NCBI GenBank assembly: GCA_024291935.2 | Contig: CM044310.1 | Location: 120,290,213-120,354,212 of the forward strand | Length of the DNA: 64,000 nt | From: Okapia johnstoni | Taxonomy: Eukaryota > Chordata > Mammalia > Artiodactyla > Giraffidae | Direction of reading: 5' to 3' | Shown here: positions 46,287 to 63,053 of the stretch, piece by piece | How positions within the stretch are numbered: the first letter of the stretch is position 1 | Layout of the letters: each line of letters starts with the position of its first letter | Translations under genes and position numbers: made by a program | The notes under the pieces: generated by a model | Database searches by the model: none | Told to the model about the DNA's origin: nothing | The model's input: only the letters and a program-made list of their open reading frames with translations

Positions 46287-46295
46287 CTGAAACAT
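46287..46295 (-). other. Candidate tiny first coding exon of gene 3 (M-F-Q)
   Basis: The minus strand reads ATGTTTCAG immediately before a good donor GTGAGC. In phase 0 this would join the KRAB exon to give [11 protein letters not shown] and 427 aa in total. Copy C has TTTTGTTTCAAGTGCG here: no ATG and no donor. Copy A also lacks it. It is therefore gene-3-specific or chance. Confidence 0.25.
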
Positions 46296-46384
46296 CAGAC
46301 AACACGTTAACGTCTGGGAGACAGGATAATTGTTCTGGAAGGACCTCCACAGGCGGCTTCTCGGTGCTACTTGTATCTCCTTTC

Positions 46385-46440
46385 CGAGACCTGAGGCAGT
46401 CAAAAAAAAAAAAAAGAGAGAAAGAGGATACAACATTTCA
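46385..46440. other. Junction of the promoter-deleting event in copy B
   Basis: Left of an A-run (46401-46413) the sequence matches copy A near 34.45 kb; right of it, ACATTTCAGATGTCTCCC matches copy A near 36.19 kb (ACATATTTCAGGTGCTTCC). The part between, which in A and C contains the CpG island and first exon, is absent. Confidence 0.6.
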
Positions 46441-47204
46441 GATGTCTCCCAAACCTAAAAAGCAAATGGGCACACGATACCAGGTTGTCACTCAGACACA
46501 AAGTGCATCTAATAAACTGTATCTTACTGCTCTACCAATACCTGTATGCTGAAGCTTTAGATTCATGCTTTAGATTTATGAGTGTCACTGTGTTTGGTCA
46601 CGGTCAGGGAAGCAGACAGTAAAGACAGAGCCATAGCAAGCAAGACAGAGGAGAGGTGAGGGGTAACCAGAAGCAAGCGGGCCACATGCTGTGTCTCTGG
46701 TAGCCTCAGAAGAAATGTAAACCAAGTGACAATGTCCAATCCAGGACCCGACACATATTTCTTACTTCACATTTTGATGTGTATTCAGGACTTCTCTAGC
46801 AGCTAAGATCTCCCTATTTGAAAAGTGACTTCCTGTGTGCTATTTTCTCCCCGGACAGTGACTGTATAGTCTCAGTCCTAGTTTATTTCCAAAGGGGACA
46901 ACTGAAGCCTGAGATAAAGGGTTGGATTACAAGACCCTCTTTCCTGGCTGGGGACAATATGATTTCACCAGCAAGTGCAGTAAAAATGCAAGAAGAGTTG
47001 AAAATATTCGTGAAGTGTTGTAACTGCTGAAACCAATCATTATTTAATTATTCAGTTAGTAGTCAAAATCACTTTTCACCATGTGAACGTTTAGATCTCA
47101 GCGAGGTCCCTAGACACAATGATTTCTGAGAAGTGAGGGAATGAAGCAGAGCTCAGTTACCCAGGAAACTTTGCTAACCTGTGATTATAGTTTTGTAACA
47201 TGTG

Positions 47205-47350
47205 ATCTCGGAGAAGGCGATGGCAACCCACTCCAGGACTCTTGCCTGGAGAATCCCAGGGACGAGGGGAGCCTGGTGGGCTGCCGTCTATGGGGTCGCA
47301 CAGAGTCGGACACGACTGAGGCGACTTAGCAGCAGCAGCAGCAGCAGCAA
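47205..47350 (+). mobile_element. Bov-A SINE with (CAG)n tail
   Basis: GGCGATGGCAACCCACTCCA through GTCGGACACGACTGAGGCGA, then about seven AGC units (47329-47349). This is a normal Bov-A tail that has grown into a microsatellite. Confidence 0.9.
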
Positions 47351-47879
47351 CATGTGATCTATTATTAATTTATTTTAAAAAGTTTAAGTGCACCTTAAAG
47401 GGCTATGAAAACAGAGCAGATAGCTTTGCCAGATACTTAAAAACAAAGTATTTATAGCATCATATTTACTCCCTCTTTAAAAAAAACAGATATTAACTAT
47501 CTATCCCATTACAGGTACTATTTTGGCTGCATGGCACACACCAAGGGCCGCAGAGTCAAAGACTAAAGCCTTCATGAGGCTATCATTCAAGTTAAAGGCA
47601 ATGGACAGTAAAAAATCAGTGACAACATAGTCAATTATGTAATACGTTTATGTACTGAGCATTAACCAAAATTTCAGAAATAAAGACCTAATTGAACTAA
47701 ACAAGCATTTATTGAGGGTTTGTTAGGATGGCAGCCCGGGAGACAGAGATGCGAGAAGCACTTGAATTGTTTGACCTTGAACTGAAAAATGGAGAAAGCT
47801 TATAATGGCAAAAAATAAAGGCCAGAGTTGTTTCCATAAGTGGTTTGCCAAGAATTAAAATTGGAGCTGGCAACAATCA

Positions 47880-47965
47880 ACAGTGCTTCTATTTATTTAT
47901 TGATGGCTTCACTGCATCTTCATTGCTACGTGCGGGCTTTCTCCAGTTGTGGAAAGTGGGGGTCA
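47880..47965 (-). mobile_element. CHR-type SINE fragment
   Basis: TTTATTTATTGATGGCTTCA...GGCTTTCTCCAGTTGTGG resembles an antisense CHR 3' part. It is truncated at a 24-bp direct repeat. Confidence 0.55.
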
Positions 47966-48811
47966 AAAGTGAAACACTGTAAATCTGCAGCTAGCAGATT
48001 TTTTAAACAGTCTAGTGTGTTACTGAACTGAACCTGTTTGCACTCACCTACTTTCTTCTGATTGGTTGGTAGTAAGTTAACAAGGCAATGCTTCAGGAAT
48101 CTTCATCAGCAACCTTCTGGTTCTAGGAAGGCTCAGGCCAATGTGCTTGTGGTCAGCATGTAGTCACCATCCTCAGCCTAGGCACAGGTTTCTTTCTGCA
48201 AACCACCACAAGGACATGCCTTAGATTACTGTTTACATCCCTTTGGGAAGCAGTAGACTTCCTCTGATTGCTTTATCACTGACTTATTGTTCAAGGTGTC
48301 ATAACTTTTCTTACTTGACTGCTTTTCCTTTTTTCTGGACTCTTTAGAATCTCTGCTTAGGAACTGCTTAAGACTGCTCTTTGCAACCAGGGAATGTCTA
48401 GGAAACTGGAGCCTTTCTCTACAAACAATAAATGAGGCTGGGTGGGAGCAGGGTGTCCCTGCTGGTCCAGTGATTAGGTGATTAGGACTCCAAGCTTTCA
48501 CTGTTGTGGGCGCAGGTTCAATCTCTACTCAGGGAACTAAGATCCTACAAGTCATGTGGTGTCCGGAAAAAAAAAACAAGACGAAAGAAATGAAGGAAAA
48601 AGATGGACTTGGGCCAGCCACCAAGTCGGTTCTTGCCAAATGGTTTTCAACACGCATATGGCCACTGGTGACTAGTGAGCACTGTGTTGAACATTGCTGA
48701 CGGACATAGACATACCTGACTCTCAAAAGCAATGCCTCACTTCAAGGACTGTAAGAACATGTACAGACTTCATAACATGTAACATGTGGGTCAAAAGTGA
48801 AACACTGTAAA
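47960..48811. repeat. 24-bp direct repeats bounding an 0.8-kb segment
   Basis: A 24-bp perfect repeat containing TCAAAAGTGAAACACTGTAA occurs at 47960-47983 and 48788-48811. The segment between contains a CHR SINE at about 48460-48570 and no gene. The pair could be a long target-site duplication or a local duplication. Confidence 0.75.
48460..48570 (+). mobile_element. CHR-type SINE
   Basis: GTGTCCCTGCTGGTCCAGTG, GGTTCAATCTCTACTCAGGG and GGTGTCCGG, then an A-run. Confidence 0.75.
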
Positions 48812-49089
48812 GGGAGCAATGAAACAGCACATGTGGTCAGTGAAGGCTGCACAGGTGTCTCTGGAGTGTGGCAACAAAAAGAAAAATGCGGAAAAAATTA
48901 TTCGTGTCCAGTGGTCATAGCATCAGTCAATGATAAAAACAGGACAGGCACCCATCTCTGTCATCACAACTTTCCTAGCAACCTCGCAACAAGGTCAGGT
49001 ACTTTTAAGCATCTCCTGCCATCGATACAGTAATGTCCACACTATCATGCACCCAGGGTCCTTACCACTCCACTGATGTGGCACCTGAA

Positions 49090-49900
49090 AGAGGTCAGTC
49101 CTGTTTGAAAGACAGAAAAAGGAGGGGCCAGCACACACAGCAAGAGATGAAACACAGGGCATCCAGCATTCTAAAATTCTGAGAACTTAAGAACATGAAA
49201 TTGAGGATGTGGCAAATCCCAATTAGGTAAAGGACTCAATACTGTCAACATTTTGGAAAAATTTTTACAAGGTCACACTTAGAGATTAAAGACAATTAAT
49301 CTACAAGTAATGTTTTGCATCATGACTGCAATGACTATACCTTAAAACAAACACATTTTTAAAAGACTCAGACTCAAAGTGGCAGGCCGATTAACATCCC
49401 CAGAGACAACTGGGTCTTCATCCATGGACCTCGTAACTGTTACCTTACATGGTCAGAGACTTTGCCGATGTCATTAGGGATTTTGAGATGAGATTAGCCT
49501 AAAGTTCATGTTTGCTCGGGGGGTGTACTCACAAGTCTCCTCACAAAAGACAAGCAGAGGGAGATGTACTCTGCAGAGGAAGGCGATCTGATGACTGAAA
49601 TGCTGCACTGCTGCTCTTTGAAGATGAAAGAAGTGGTCTTGAGTCAACAAACACAAGGAATGCAGCTCTAGAACTTGGAAAAGGCAAGGACAAGGATTCA
49701 TCACTAGAGCCTCTAGACAGACCATGCCCCTACCAACACCTTGACTTCACCCCTGTGAAAGTGACTTAAGACTTCTGAGCTCCAGAACAATGAAATAATT
49801 AAACAGATGCTGTCTGAAACCTTCAACTTTGAGGTTATTCATAACAACAGCTGTAGGAAAGGAATATGATTTAGTAACATAAGTTACAGGTTGCTCCTGC
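49090..49900. other. Upstream flank of copy B, homologous to 63210-64000
   Basis: GAAAGACAGAAAAAGGAG and CAGGGCATCCAGCATTCTAA at 49.1 kb correspond to AAAGACAGAAAAAGAAG and CAGGGCATCAAGCATTCTAA at 63.2 kb. Homology continues through the GAGATGAGATTA block (49488; 63600). No coding frame is evident. An ancient dispersed repeat may lie inside. Confidence 0.55.
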
Positions 49901-50524
49901 TATCCTGAAGCACAGTTTTCCTAGAAAACATTTCATAAACTGAGATGCCATAAAGCAGGAGTATACCCTTCTTTCTCAAAGTTCTGATACACCACTTCAG
50001 TTTTATGGAAGAACCTCCATTCATACGGTATAATGGCTTTTTCATAAAAGTGACTAAAATCCTTGCCAGGTTTCTTCTGATTTTGTGAAAATAAGTACTA
50101 ACATAAGTCTTTTGAGACAGGACAAGGCTAGGCAGTCTATGTGGAAATGACCCATAATGTGAGAATATGAATGAACAATATCCACGAAATTATCAATAAT
50201 GGTGGAAAATTGCAAATTGGTTCACTGGGCATCAAACAGGGCCCTTCCCATTTTTGTTATGTTTGAAAAATATCTATTTCAGAAAGGATTTTCAGGTCTG
50301 TATTTTATAGTTAAAAGGGGGACGACTCTCAAATGGCATGAGAAAACTTTTGGCTTGAGAAGTATAAGCATGAGAAAAACTTTACCAAAGCCTGCACTTC
50401 TAAAATGTTTTACATCAATTATCCTTAAGAAAGCCCTTTTAAAACATAATTATGTTCCAGAATGCCCAAGACCACCCTCAGATTCCACAGGACTCACGGA
50501 ACTCATGGAAGCTGTTTAATTAAG

Positions 50525-50700
50525 CCCTAGGCAGGAGGAGAAGGGGATGACAGAGGATGAGATGGCTGGACGGCATCACTGACTCGATGGACATGGGTTT
50601 GGGTAAACTCCAGGAGTTGGTGATGGACAGGGAGGCCTAGCGTGCTGTGATTCATGGGGTCACAAAGAGTCGGACACGACTGAGCGACTGAACTGAACTG
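50525..50700 (+). mobile_element. BovB 3'-terminal fragment
   Basis: GATGAGATGGCTGGACGGCA, CTCCAGGAGTTGGTGATGGA and the terminal GACTGAACTGAACTG. Confidence 0.92.
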
Positions 50701-51649
50701 ATGACTTATTACAGTGAAGGATACAGATAAAAATCAGCAAAGACAGATGGCACAATAGGACAGAGTCCAAGAGAGACCACGCTGCCAGCTTCCAGTTGCC
50801 CCCTGCCACTCCACTTCAGTCTGACACCAACCTATGACAATGCACATCTAGCATTGCTAACAGGGAACCCCATGCAAGCCTAGGTGTCGTCCAGGTTTTC
50901 TGAGTGTCTGTCACACAGACAAGGGGCACCTGTGTGACTGACCTGTTCCTCTCTAGCTTCTCCAAATGTCAAACTGGTATTGAGAGCCTGAGCCTCCCAG
51001 TACCCCAGTACAGTGTTAACATAAACTGCCCAGCCCAGCACAAGGCCCCAGGTAAACAAAGACACTCTTATTGAGCCAAATGTGTCAAGTGCTTAGAGGT
51101 TATCTCCCAGGAGTTGGGCAAGTCAGTGCCAGACATTTCTTTGGAGTGAAGAGGTTGCACAACTCAGGCCTGTATGTCTTCCTTTACACGGGCCAAGTGA
51201 AAATACTCAAAACTCATACCATTCCTATTCTGCTGCATTCTAGTATTATCTAGGTTCTCAAGGTTAAAGTCATCTGATAATGGAAATAGAGTACAAAGGT
51301 GTGCTACATCACCTGTCTTCCCACGTCCACATCAGGTGAACTTGAAACATGCCCCAAGGGTGAACAGAAGCAGACAAACACCGAATTTCTTGGGCTTGTA
51401 TTACGGAACTGTAGAAAAGAAAACAGCATGCTAAAACCCTCCTGCTTGTAAACTGCCTTCACTGATTAAGCTCGCTCTGGAGACCCCCCCACCCCCTCCT
51501 TTAACTGTATACCCTACAAGTTTCCCACAGCCAAGGTGCTATCACAAGAGGTGACACCTTAAAAAGCCCTAGAGGTGACACCTCTGACATATGGGTCACT
51601 ATAGTAAAGGAGTCTCAAGTTCCTGGGAACCTGGAGCCAACTCTTTTCC

Positions 51650-51780
51650 AGATTGCTGCTGCTGCTAAGTCGCTTCAGTCGTGTCCAACTCTGTGCGACC
51701 CCATAGACGGCAGACCACCAGGCTCCCCTCGTCCCTGGGATTCTCCAGGCAAGAACACTGGAGTGGGTTGCCATTCCAGC
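51650..51780 (-). mobile_element. Bov-A SINE with (GCT)n
   Basis: GCTGCTGCTGCTAAGTCGCT, CAGTCGTGTCCAACTCTGTG and GAACACTGGAGTGGGTTGCC. Confidence 0.9.
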
Positions 51781-52307
51781 TTGAGCAGGCTACAAATGAC
51801 TAAAACTACCAACCCCTAAAACTGGGCCTGCCCAGGTGTCTTGACGAATGACTTTTTGACATCAGATGGCTAAAACTCCATGCTCAGATCATGCAAAGTG
51901 CCTCCATTTATGAACATGCATCTGTGAAGAAGCATGTAATGCACACGTCAGTTAACTCACCTTTTCTCTGATCACATGTCCCCACACCTAAGAGCAGGCT
52001 GCCTCTTTATCCCCTAAATATCACAAGCACCTCACCTCCAAGAAGGTAGTGGTTCTGAAACTGTCCTTCAGTGTCCTCATGTGGCTGTCTTGTGAAAGAA
52101 AATTCCCCCCAGCAAACCTCGGCATCTCAGCGTTTAGCTTGCTGTGCCTCTGGTTCAGTAGCAACCACACACACACAGCATGTAACTGCCCACAGTTGGA
52201 GGACTCATGCCGGGAAATTGGCAAACACAACAAGGAAGGGTCAGTTGCCTTTTTTAGTAACTGTCTAGGCCTAAAGTAATAGAAGTATGTTAATAATGAG
52301 GAGTATC

Positions 52308-52505
52308 AGTTCAGTTCAGTCGCTCAGTCGTGTCCGACTCTTTGCGATGCCATGAACTGCAGCACGCCAGGCCTCTCTGTCCATCACCAACTCCCGGAGT
52401 CTACCCAAACCCATGTCCATCGAGTCGGTGATGCCATCCAACCATCTCATCCTCTGTCGTCCCCTTTTCCTCCCGCCCCCAATCCTACCCAGCATTAGGG
52501 TCTAC
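52308..52505 (-). mobile_element. BovB 3'-terminal fragment
   Basis: TCAGTTCAGTTCAGTCGCTC, CCATCACCAACTCCCGGAGT and CATCGAGTCGGTGATGCCAT. It sits inside the 51.9-54.5 kb stretch that matches copy A 36.7-39.5 kb, and copy A lacks it at that point. Confidence 0.9.
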
Positions 52506-53097
52506 ATGGTGAATAATGTTGTCAGTACAAATATTTATGCCACTCAGCAAAGTCAGTCACTGAAAGAAAGTCAAGTTCCCACATATTTATCATATTCTCA
52601 GTCACTAATGAGAAAACAGACATTACGTCAAAGAACACATACACCTGCCAATAAATACAAAAATGGTCAACAGCTTGAATCAGTGGGGAAATGAAATCAG
52701 ATCATAGGGAGATACATCTCCACACTTTTCAAACAGGTATATTTAAAATACTGACCATACCAACCAAGTACTGGTGAGGAATACAGGGGAACTGAATACT
52801 GTTGAAGGGAATGCAAATAGGTACAGTCACTCATTTTAGAATATGAAGCCGGATGTTCATATAAAGGATTTTATGTATGATTACAGTAAGCTAATCTGTG
52901 ACAGGCAAACTAGAAACAAACCACAAAACCCCATTTTTTAAAGAGATGAATGGATAAAAAATAAAATGAAAATATATCAAATAGTATATTTATCAGGAAA
53001 AAATGAGTTATTCACATTGGCAACTTAGATGATTCTCAAAATAACTGTGCATGGAGAAAGCAAACGACAACTACAAAGGTAATCATTTAGACTTCAA

Positions 53098-53308
53098 TGG
53101 TATTGCTGTGCTTAGTCCTACCCAACTCTGTGCAACCCCATGGACTATAGCCCATCAGGCTCCTCTCTCAATGGGAATTCTTCAGGCAAGAATACTGGAG
53201 TGGATTGCCCTGCCCTCCTCCAGGGGATCTTCCCAACACAGGGATCAAACCCAGGTCTCCCTAACTGCAGGTGGATTCTTTACCATCTGAGCCACGAGAG
53301 AAACCAAT
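53098..53308 (-). mobile_element. Bov-tA SINE
   Basis: TTGCTGTGCTTAGTCCTACC through GAATACTGGAGTGGATTGCC to GAGCCACGAGAGAAACC. Confidence 0.88.
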
Positions 53309-54498
53309 GATATTAGAAGTCTGGAAAACACTAATTTAATGAGACAAAAATCAGTCAATAGTAGTTGCCTGGGATCCTGGGAGACATATGGTAGTGATGG
53401 ATGTTTGCTATGATGACGGTTCTGTGACTTTGCAAGTGTTAAAACTTACCAAGCTGGTAAGTTTGGTAATTCAACTGCAGTTATGCTCAGGGCATGGCGA
53501 CTGTACATCTCAACCAAATCGGGATAGAAATTGGCTTCACATAAAAATCTGAATCTCCATTGTGGAAAAAACTCTGGCAACCACACCTCAAATCTATCAC
53601 CTCTCCTGGTCTCATGGGAGGAATTCTGTCACAGTAGAAATGAAGACTGCCAAACAATAAAAAGGTGCTTGCACTTGGGTTATTTAGGAACTCTGCTTGG
53701 GTCCTAAAAATCACATGCCTGGACTACAGAACTCTCACTCTCATTTCCCCACTGCTCTCACTGTGCAGCAATGGCCTTAAGATATACACTTTGCAGACGC
53801 TATGTGATGCCAAAACCTTTACATTCTTCAGTCACTGACTGCAGGCTCAAGAGGGGGAGAAACATGTCTGTAACTTCTGAAAATTTCTGCAAAAACCGTA
53901 TCATCAACAGCCACGGTTATGGGAACATTTATGAATGCCCTTTTAGAAAAGGTATATCCCTTCCTGTTGCTAGATTCTCAGTTCCTATTAATCCCCTGTT
54001 TCTGAACAAAGTATGGTTCCCCCGGATGTCTGTAGCCTAACACTCAGCAACTCCAGCCTGCCACATTACGCACATTATGGCACATGGCTATGTTCCAGCT
54101 GGACCTAGAGAACTTCTTCTTGAACAGTACTGGGGGGATGATGTGATATACCACGTGAAAAGAGAACAATTCACACAGCTCCAAAAATCACTGGTGCTGC
54201 TCACGGTCCTCATCTCAAGGTGGCCTTGGGACCCATCAAAAATCCTAACATCCAGGTCACAGCATTAGTTTCACAGAGCCCTGGAGTCCATACCAGGTGC
54301 CCTTAGACAATGCAAATTAGACCAAAACTAGACTGAACACTGTTAGACTCTGTCACATCATTCCAACTGGGGTATTATACAAAGTCTCAAACACCCATAA
54401 AACTTTTTTACTCTTCATCTTGACAGTCCAGTTTGGTTCTTAACTGCAGTCTGAAGGTGAACAAACCCCAAGATGCATGTTGTCTTAAACAATAGTCT

Positions 54499-54504
54499 TT
54501 TATT
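54499..54504 (-). terminator. Poly(A) signal of gene 4
   Basis: AATAAA on the minus strand, about 810 nt past the stop codon, in the same place as the gene 3 signals. Confidence 0.55.
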
Positions 54505-55139
54505 TTTACACAAAGCAGTGCAAAATGAGGCAGTTTCCCAAAGGGGGACTTGGAGCTACAAAATCCATCTTGAACATGACACGACCCAATACCACCAAAC
54601 AAAGTAAACCTCTATGAGCTGCCAGTAGAACCCAGACTGGATGCCCAAGATCAAAGCTGCTTAAGGCTGTATCCTAGGCAGCTGACAGGATTTAAGAGCG
54701 TGACATCACCCAAGTGCTCAGGCTACACATGCTTCCCTCCAAGGGACAGGAGAGCACAAAGGTCTACCTACCCTGATCACACTGAGGGGACTGACGGCCA
54801 GAACAGGAATCTGCCACTTGGTAGAGGGAAGAAACTCACAGTGACATGAAGTCTGGCAAGGCTGCTGCACAGGCTAGGAAGTAGATCTTAGCTCCTTAAA
54901 GCTTCCAGAGAACTGAGTATCCATAGGTCCTCTCCACACCAGGGCTGTGCACATGGATGGCATTCAGCTTTCAGCTGATGATGCTCTCATAGAGCCTGTT
55001 CAGTAAGATGTATTCATTAAGGAGACAGCTCATTGGCTTCTCTCTTCATCTCGTTTGAAGGTCTTTCTCCAGTATGAACTTTCTGGTGACCAATGTGGTT
55101 ATACCTTCAGCTGAAAGCTTTCCTACATTCTCTGCACTC

Positions 55140-55311
55140 TTGGGTTTATCTGGGCTGTAAAGGTTCTGGTGCTCAATCAGAGCTGACCTATGACAGAAAA
55201 TATTTCCATATTTGTTGCACTTGTGAGGTCTTTCTGTGGTGTGAACTTTTTGGCTTTTCTTTTTTCTCCTTCAGGTGCTATGGGTATAGAAATTCTCCAC
55301 ATTCGGTGCAC
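55140..55311 (-). pseudogene. Fossil zinc fingers downstream of the gene 4 stop
   Basis: In a frame different from the gene, HTTERPHKCNKYGNIFCH and SALIEHQNLYSPDKP can be read, followed by SAENVGKLSAEG. These are finger-and-linker remnants lost from the protein by the 2-nt deletion at the end of finger 9. Equivalent remnants lie at about 40085-40342 after gene 3. Confidence 0.72.
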
Positions 55312-60270
<4,959 letters not shown>

Positions 60271-60274
60271 AATT

Positions 60275-60390
60275 CTCTGGTTGCCCAGTGGTTTGAATGT
60301 GATACTTTCACTGCAGTGGACCTGGGTTCTACTCCTGGTTGGTGAACCTAGATTCCACAAGCCAAGCAGTGCAACTACAAAAAAAAAGAG
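60275..60390 (+). mobile_element. CHR-type SINE
   Basis: TTCTCTGGTTGCCCAGTGGT, GGTTCTACTCCTGGTTGGTG and CAACTAC with an A-run. The gene 3 side lacks it near 45300. Confidence 0.7.
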
Positions 60391-60885
60391 ATAGAGAATT
60401 ACAAGAAGAAAATGGCACCAGAAAATTAATCTGTGAGAAAGGGACTATTGCTAGAATCAGAGTAAAAGTGCTTGGCTTCCAAAAGTTTGAGATAACTGGA
60501 CATCACTGATGACTCTTTAAACTTAAGACAAAGGAAAGAACCTATATGACCTGATTTCTGTTCAATCCTCTTTAAATAAACATGAAAATACCTTCTTGGG
60601 TTCTAAGTATCTTGGTAAGGATTCCCAGCATTATAAGTTTTTATTGTTACAATGATTCATTTCATCCCCTTTTTAAAATAGGTGTTTTAACAAGATAACC
60701 AAATCATTTTCTTCCAATACTCCCAGAGGAGCATCACATAATGGTGAAATAAATATTAGCAGAGTTCAATCATTGAAACAGAAGAAAAACTCTTAAATGG
60801 CTGTATACTGTAGAACTGTTAAATAGGCATAATGCAAAAACAGAGTGTGAAAATACAACTACGGGATCCATTAAAAGTAAGTATA

Positions 60886-61450
60886 TGGAAGCAGCCTTGA
60901 TGCCCATCAGCAGATGAATGAATAAGGAAGCTGTGGTACATATACACAATGGAATATTACTCAGCCATTAAAAAGAATACATTCGAATCAGTTCTAATCA
61001 GGTGGATGAAACTGGAGCCTATTATATACAGTGAAGTAAGTCAGAAAGAAAAACACCAGTACAGTATACTAACACATATATATGGTATTTAGTCAATCAG
61101 TAAAGATAACCCTGTATGCGAGACATCAAAAGAGACACAGATAAATAGAACAGTATTATGGACTCTATGGGAGAGGGCGAGGGAGGGATGATATGGGAGA
61201 ATGGCACTGAAGCATGTAAATTATCATATGTGAAACGAATTGCCAGTCCAGGTTCAACACATGATACAGGGTGCTCGGGGCTGGTGCACTGGAATGACCC
61301 GGAGGGATGGGATGGGGAGGGAGGTGGGAGGGGGGTTCTGGAAGGGGAAAACATGTACACCCATGGTGGAATCATGTCAATGTATGGCAAAACAAATACA
61401 ATATTGTAAAGTTAAAAAATAGAAAATAAACTAAATTAAATTTAAAAAAT
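60886..61450 (+). mobile_element. Bovine L1 3' end with target-site duplication
   Basis: It is a 5'-truncated L1 with AATGGAATATTACTCAGCCA, GGATGAAACTGGAGCCTATT and the L1-BT 3' UTR (TGTATGGCAAAACAAATACA), ending in an A-rich tail. TAAGTATA flanks it on both sides (60878-60885 and 61451-61458). Copy B has the unoccupied site at about 45848-45870. Confidence 0.9.
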
Positions 61451-61696
61451 TAAGTATAATCATCTCATTCAAAGAACTAAGTTAAAATTAGTAACATGGA
61501 GCAAAATAAGATTAAAGGTGGAAATATTCATTTAAATACAATAATCATTTTAACATATATGCTAGACAGATATGTCCTTTACACACAACAGAAGGCAAAG
61601 AAGTTATGGCTAGAATATCAATGGTTATAAATACAGAAAGCTGACAAAAAAAGCCTTCAATAACAGATTCTATAAAGACATCTTACTCATGTAATG

Positions 61697-61905
61697 TATG
61701 TGCTCAGTCACTCAGTCCTGTCTGCTTCTTTGTGACACCATGGATTGTAACCCGCAGGCTCCTCTGTCCATGGGATTCTCCAGGCAAGCATCCTGGAATA
61801 GGGGGCCAGGGGACCCTCCACATCCAGGGATTGAATCTGCTTCTCTGGTGTCTTCTGAACTGGCAGGTGGATTCTTTACAACTAGCACCACCTCAGAAGC
61901 CCCAT
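61697..61905 (-). mobile_element. Bov-tA SINE
   Basis: GTGCTCAGTCACTCAGTCCT through GGGATTCTCCAGGCAAGCAT to CACCTCAGAAGCCCC. The copy B position near 46070 is empty. Confidence 0.88.
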
Positions 61906-62118
61906 AGACTGTACACTCACTATATAATACTGCAAAAGAAAAGAAAAGAAAATTAGCGGATAGACATGAAAAAATGGGTGAAGTCACACCATCTTCTCCA
62001 AATGAAAACAAAAACAGAAACACATGACACTTACTTGATTTCAGTTGTAAAAGTTTTAAAACAACGGAGCAAAGGGAAACTACGGTCGTCGAACATTTTC
62101 CACACAGTTGGCAAAACT

Positions 62119-62335
62119 ATGCGTGTGTGCTAAGTCGCTTCAGTCGTGTCCGACTCTTTGCGACCCTACCAACTGTAGCCCGCCAGGCTCCTCCGTCCAC
62201 GGGATTCTCCAGGCAAGAATACTGGAGTGGGTTGCCATTTCCTTCTCCAGGGGATCTTCCTGACCCAGAGATGGAACCACGTCACTTATGTCTGCTGCAC
62301 TGGCAGGTTCTACCACTAGCGACATCTGAGAAACA
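62119..62335 (-). mobile_element. Bov-tA SINE
   Basis: GTGTGCTAAGTCGCTTCAGT, CAAGAATACTGGAGTGGGTT and GGGGATCTTCCTGACCCAGA. It splits the block CACAGTTGGCAAAACTAT / CAATCAAGAAAGC, which is continuous in copy B near 46250. Confidence 0.9.
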
Positions 62336-62696
62336 AAGCAATCAAGAAAGCAAAAAAAAAAAGGCGCACTTGAAACAAAAGACAACATCTTAACATTTGG
62401 GAGACGGGATAATAGTTTTGGAAGGACCTCCACAGGCGGCTTTTGGGTCAACTTGTACCTCATTTCTTGATTTGAGCAGTGAACGGCTATTAATAACAGC
62501 TGGTTTTTCAACTGCACGTAGAAGGTCAAAAGCATTTATTTTCCCCCAAGGAGGTCATATTTCAAAATTAGAAAAACCGAGGTTTGGGGAAAGAAATAAA
62601 AACACACACAGGACACTTGAAAGAGAACACAGATAAGAACAAAAATACTGCAGAATGAGAAGAGTTGGCTGAGGGCTCGGAAGGCGCAGCGTTTAC

Positions 62697-62990
62697 CTGA
62701 AGCGCATCTGTCAGCACGGCCGTCCCAGCGGAGTCCGAGGAAGAAGGTGGGGCCCGGGCACCGCGGCGCCTGTCTCGGCCACAGGTCAGAGCCAGGCCGG
62801 ATGGCCCGCGCAGCGCCTCAGACCCTCCAGAGAGCAGCGGGCACAGGCGCCTTCCTGCTTTCCTTCACTTCAGACCGGCCAAGTTCCGAAGTTCCATGCG
62901 CGAAATCAGGTTGGAGTTTAAAAATGTCGCCTGCGGTACCGGCCGGAAGACCCACCCAGACGCCACCTTATAGAACGGAAGTGGCTCAAT
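62697..62990 (-). other. Gene 4 exon 1 (5' UTR; ancestral start codon lost)
   Basis: The exon ends CTTCAG before donor GTAAACGC. In the phase required by the KRAB exon its last 11 codons read AGTAVLTDALQ, aligning with MAAAALTNWAQ of gene 2; the Met position is GCT. The only ATG (ATGCGCTTCAG) is out of phase and would stop within four codons of exon 2. The upstream end is a guess. Confidence 0.55.
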
Positions 62991-63034
62991 CCTGGGTTTT
63001 CATTGGCCCAGTGACCCATACGGGCTGCGCTTTG

Positions 63035-63053
63035 CATTCAGGGAAATGTAGTT
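63035..63053 (-). promoter_or_regulatory. SBS (ZNF143/THAP11) motif
   Basis: The minus strand reads ACTACATTTCCCTGAATGC, with two mismatches to the SBS consensus ACTACAATTCCCAGAATGC. It lies about 30 bp upstream of the CCAAT box in a CpG-island promoter, the usual setting for this element. Confidence 0.65.
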
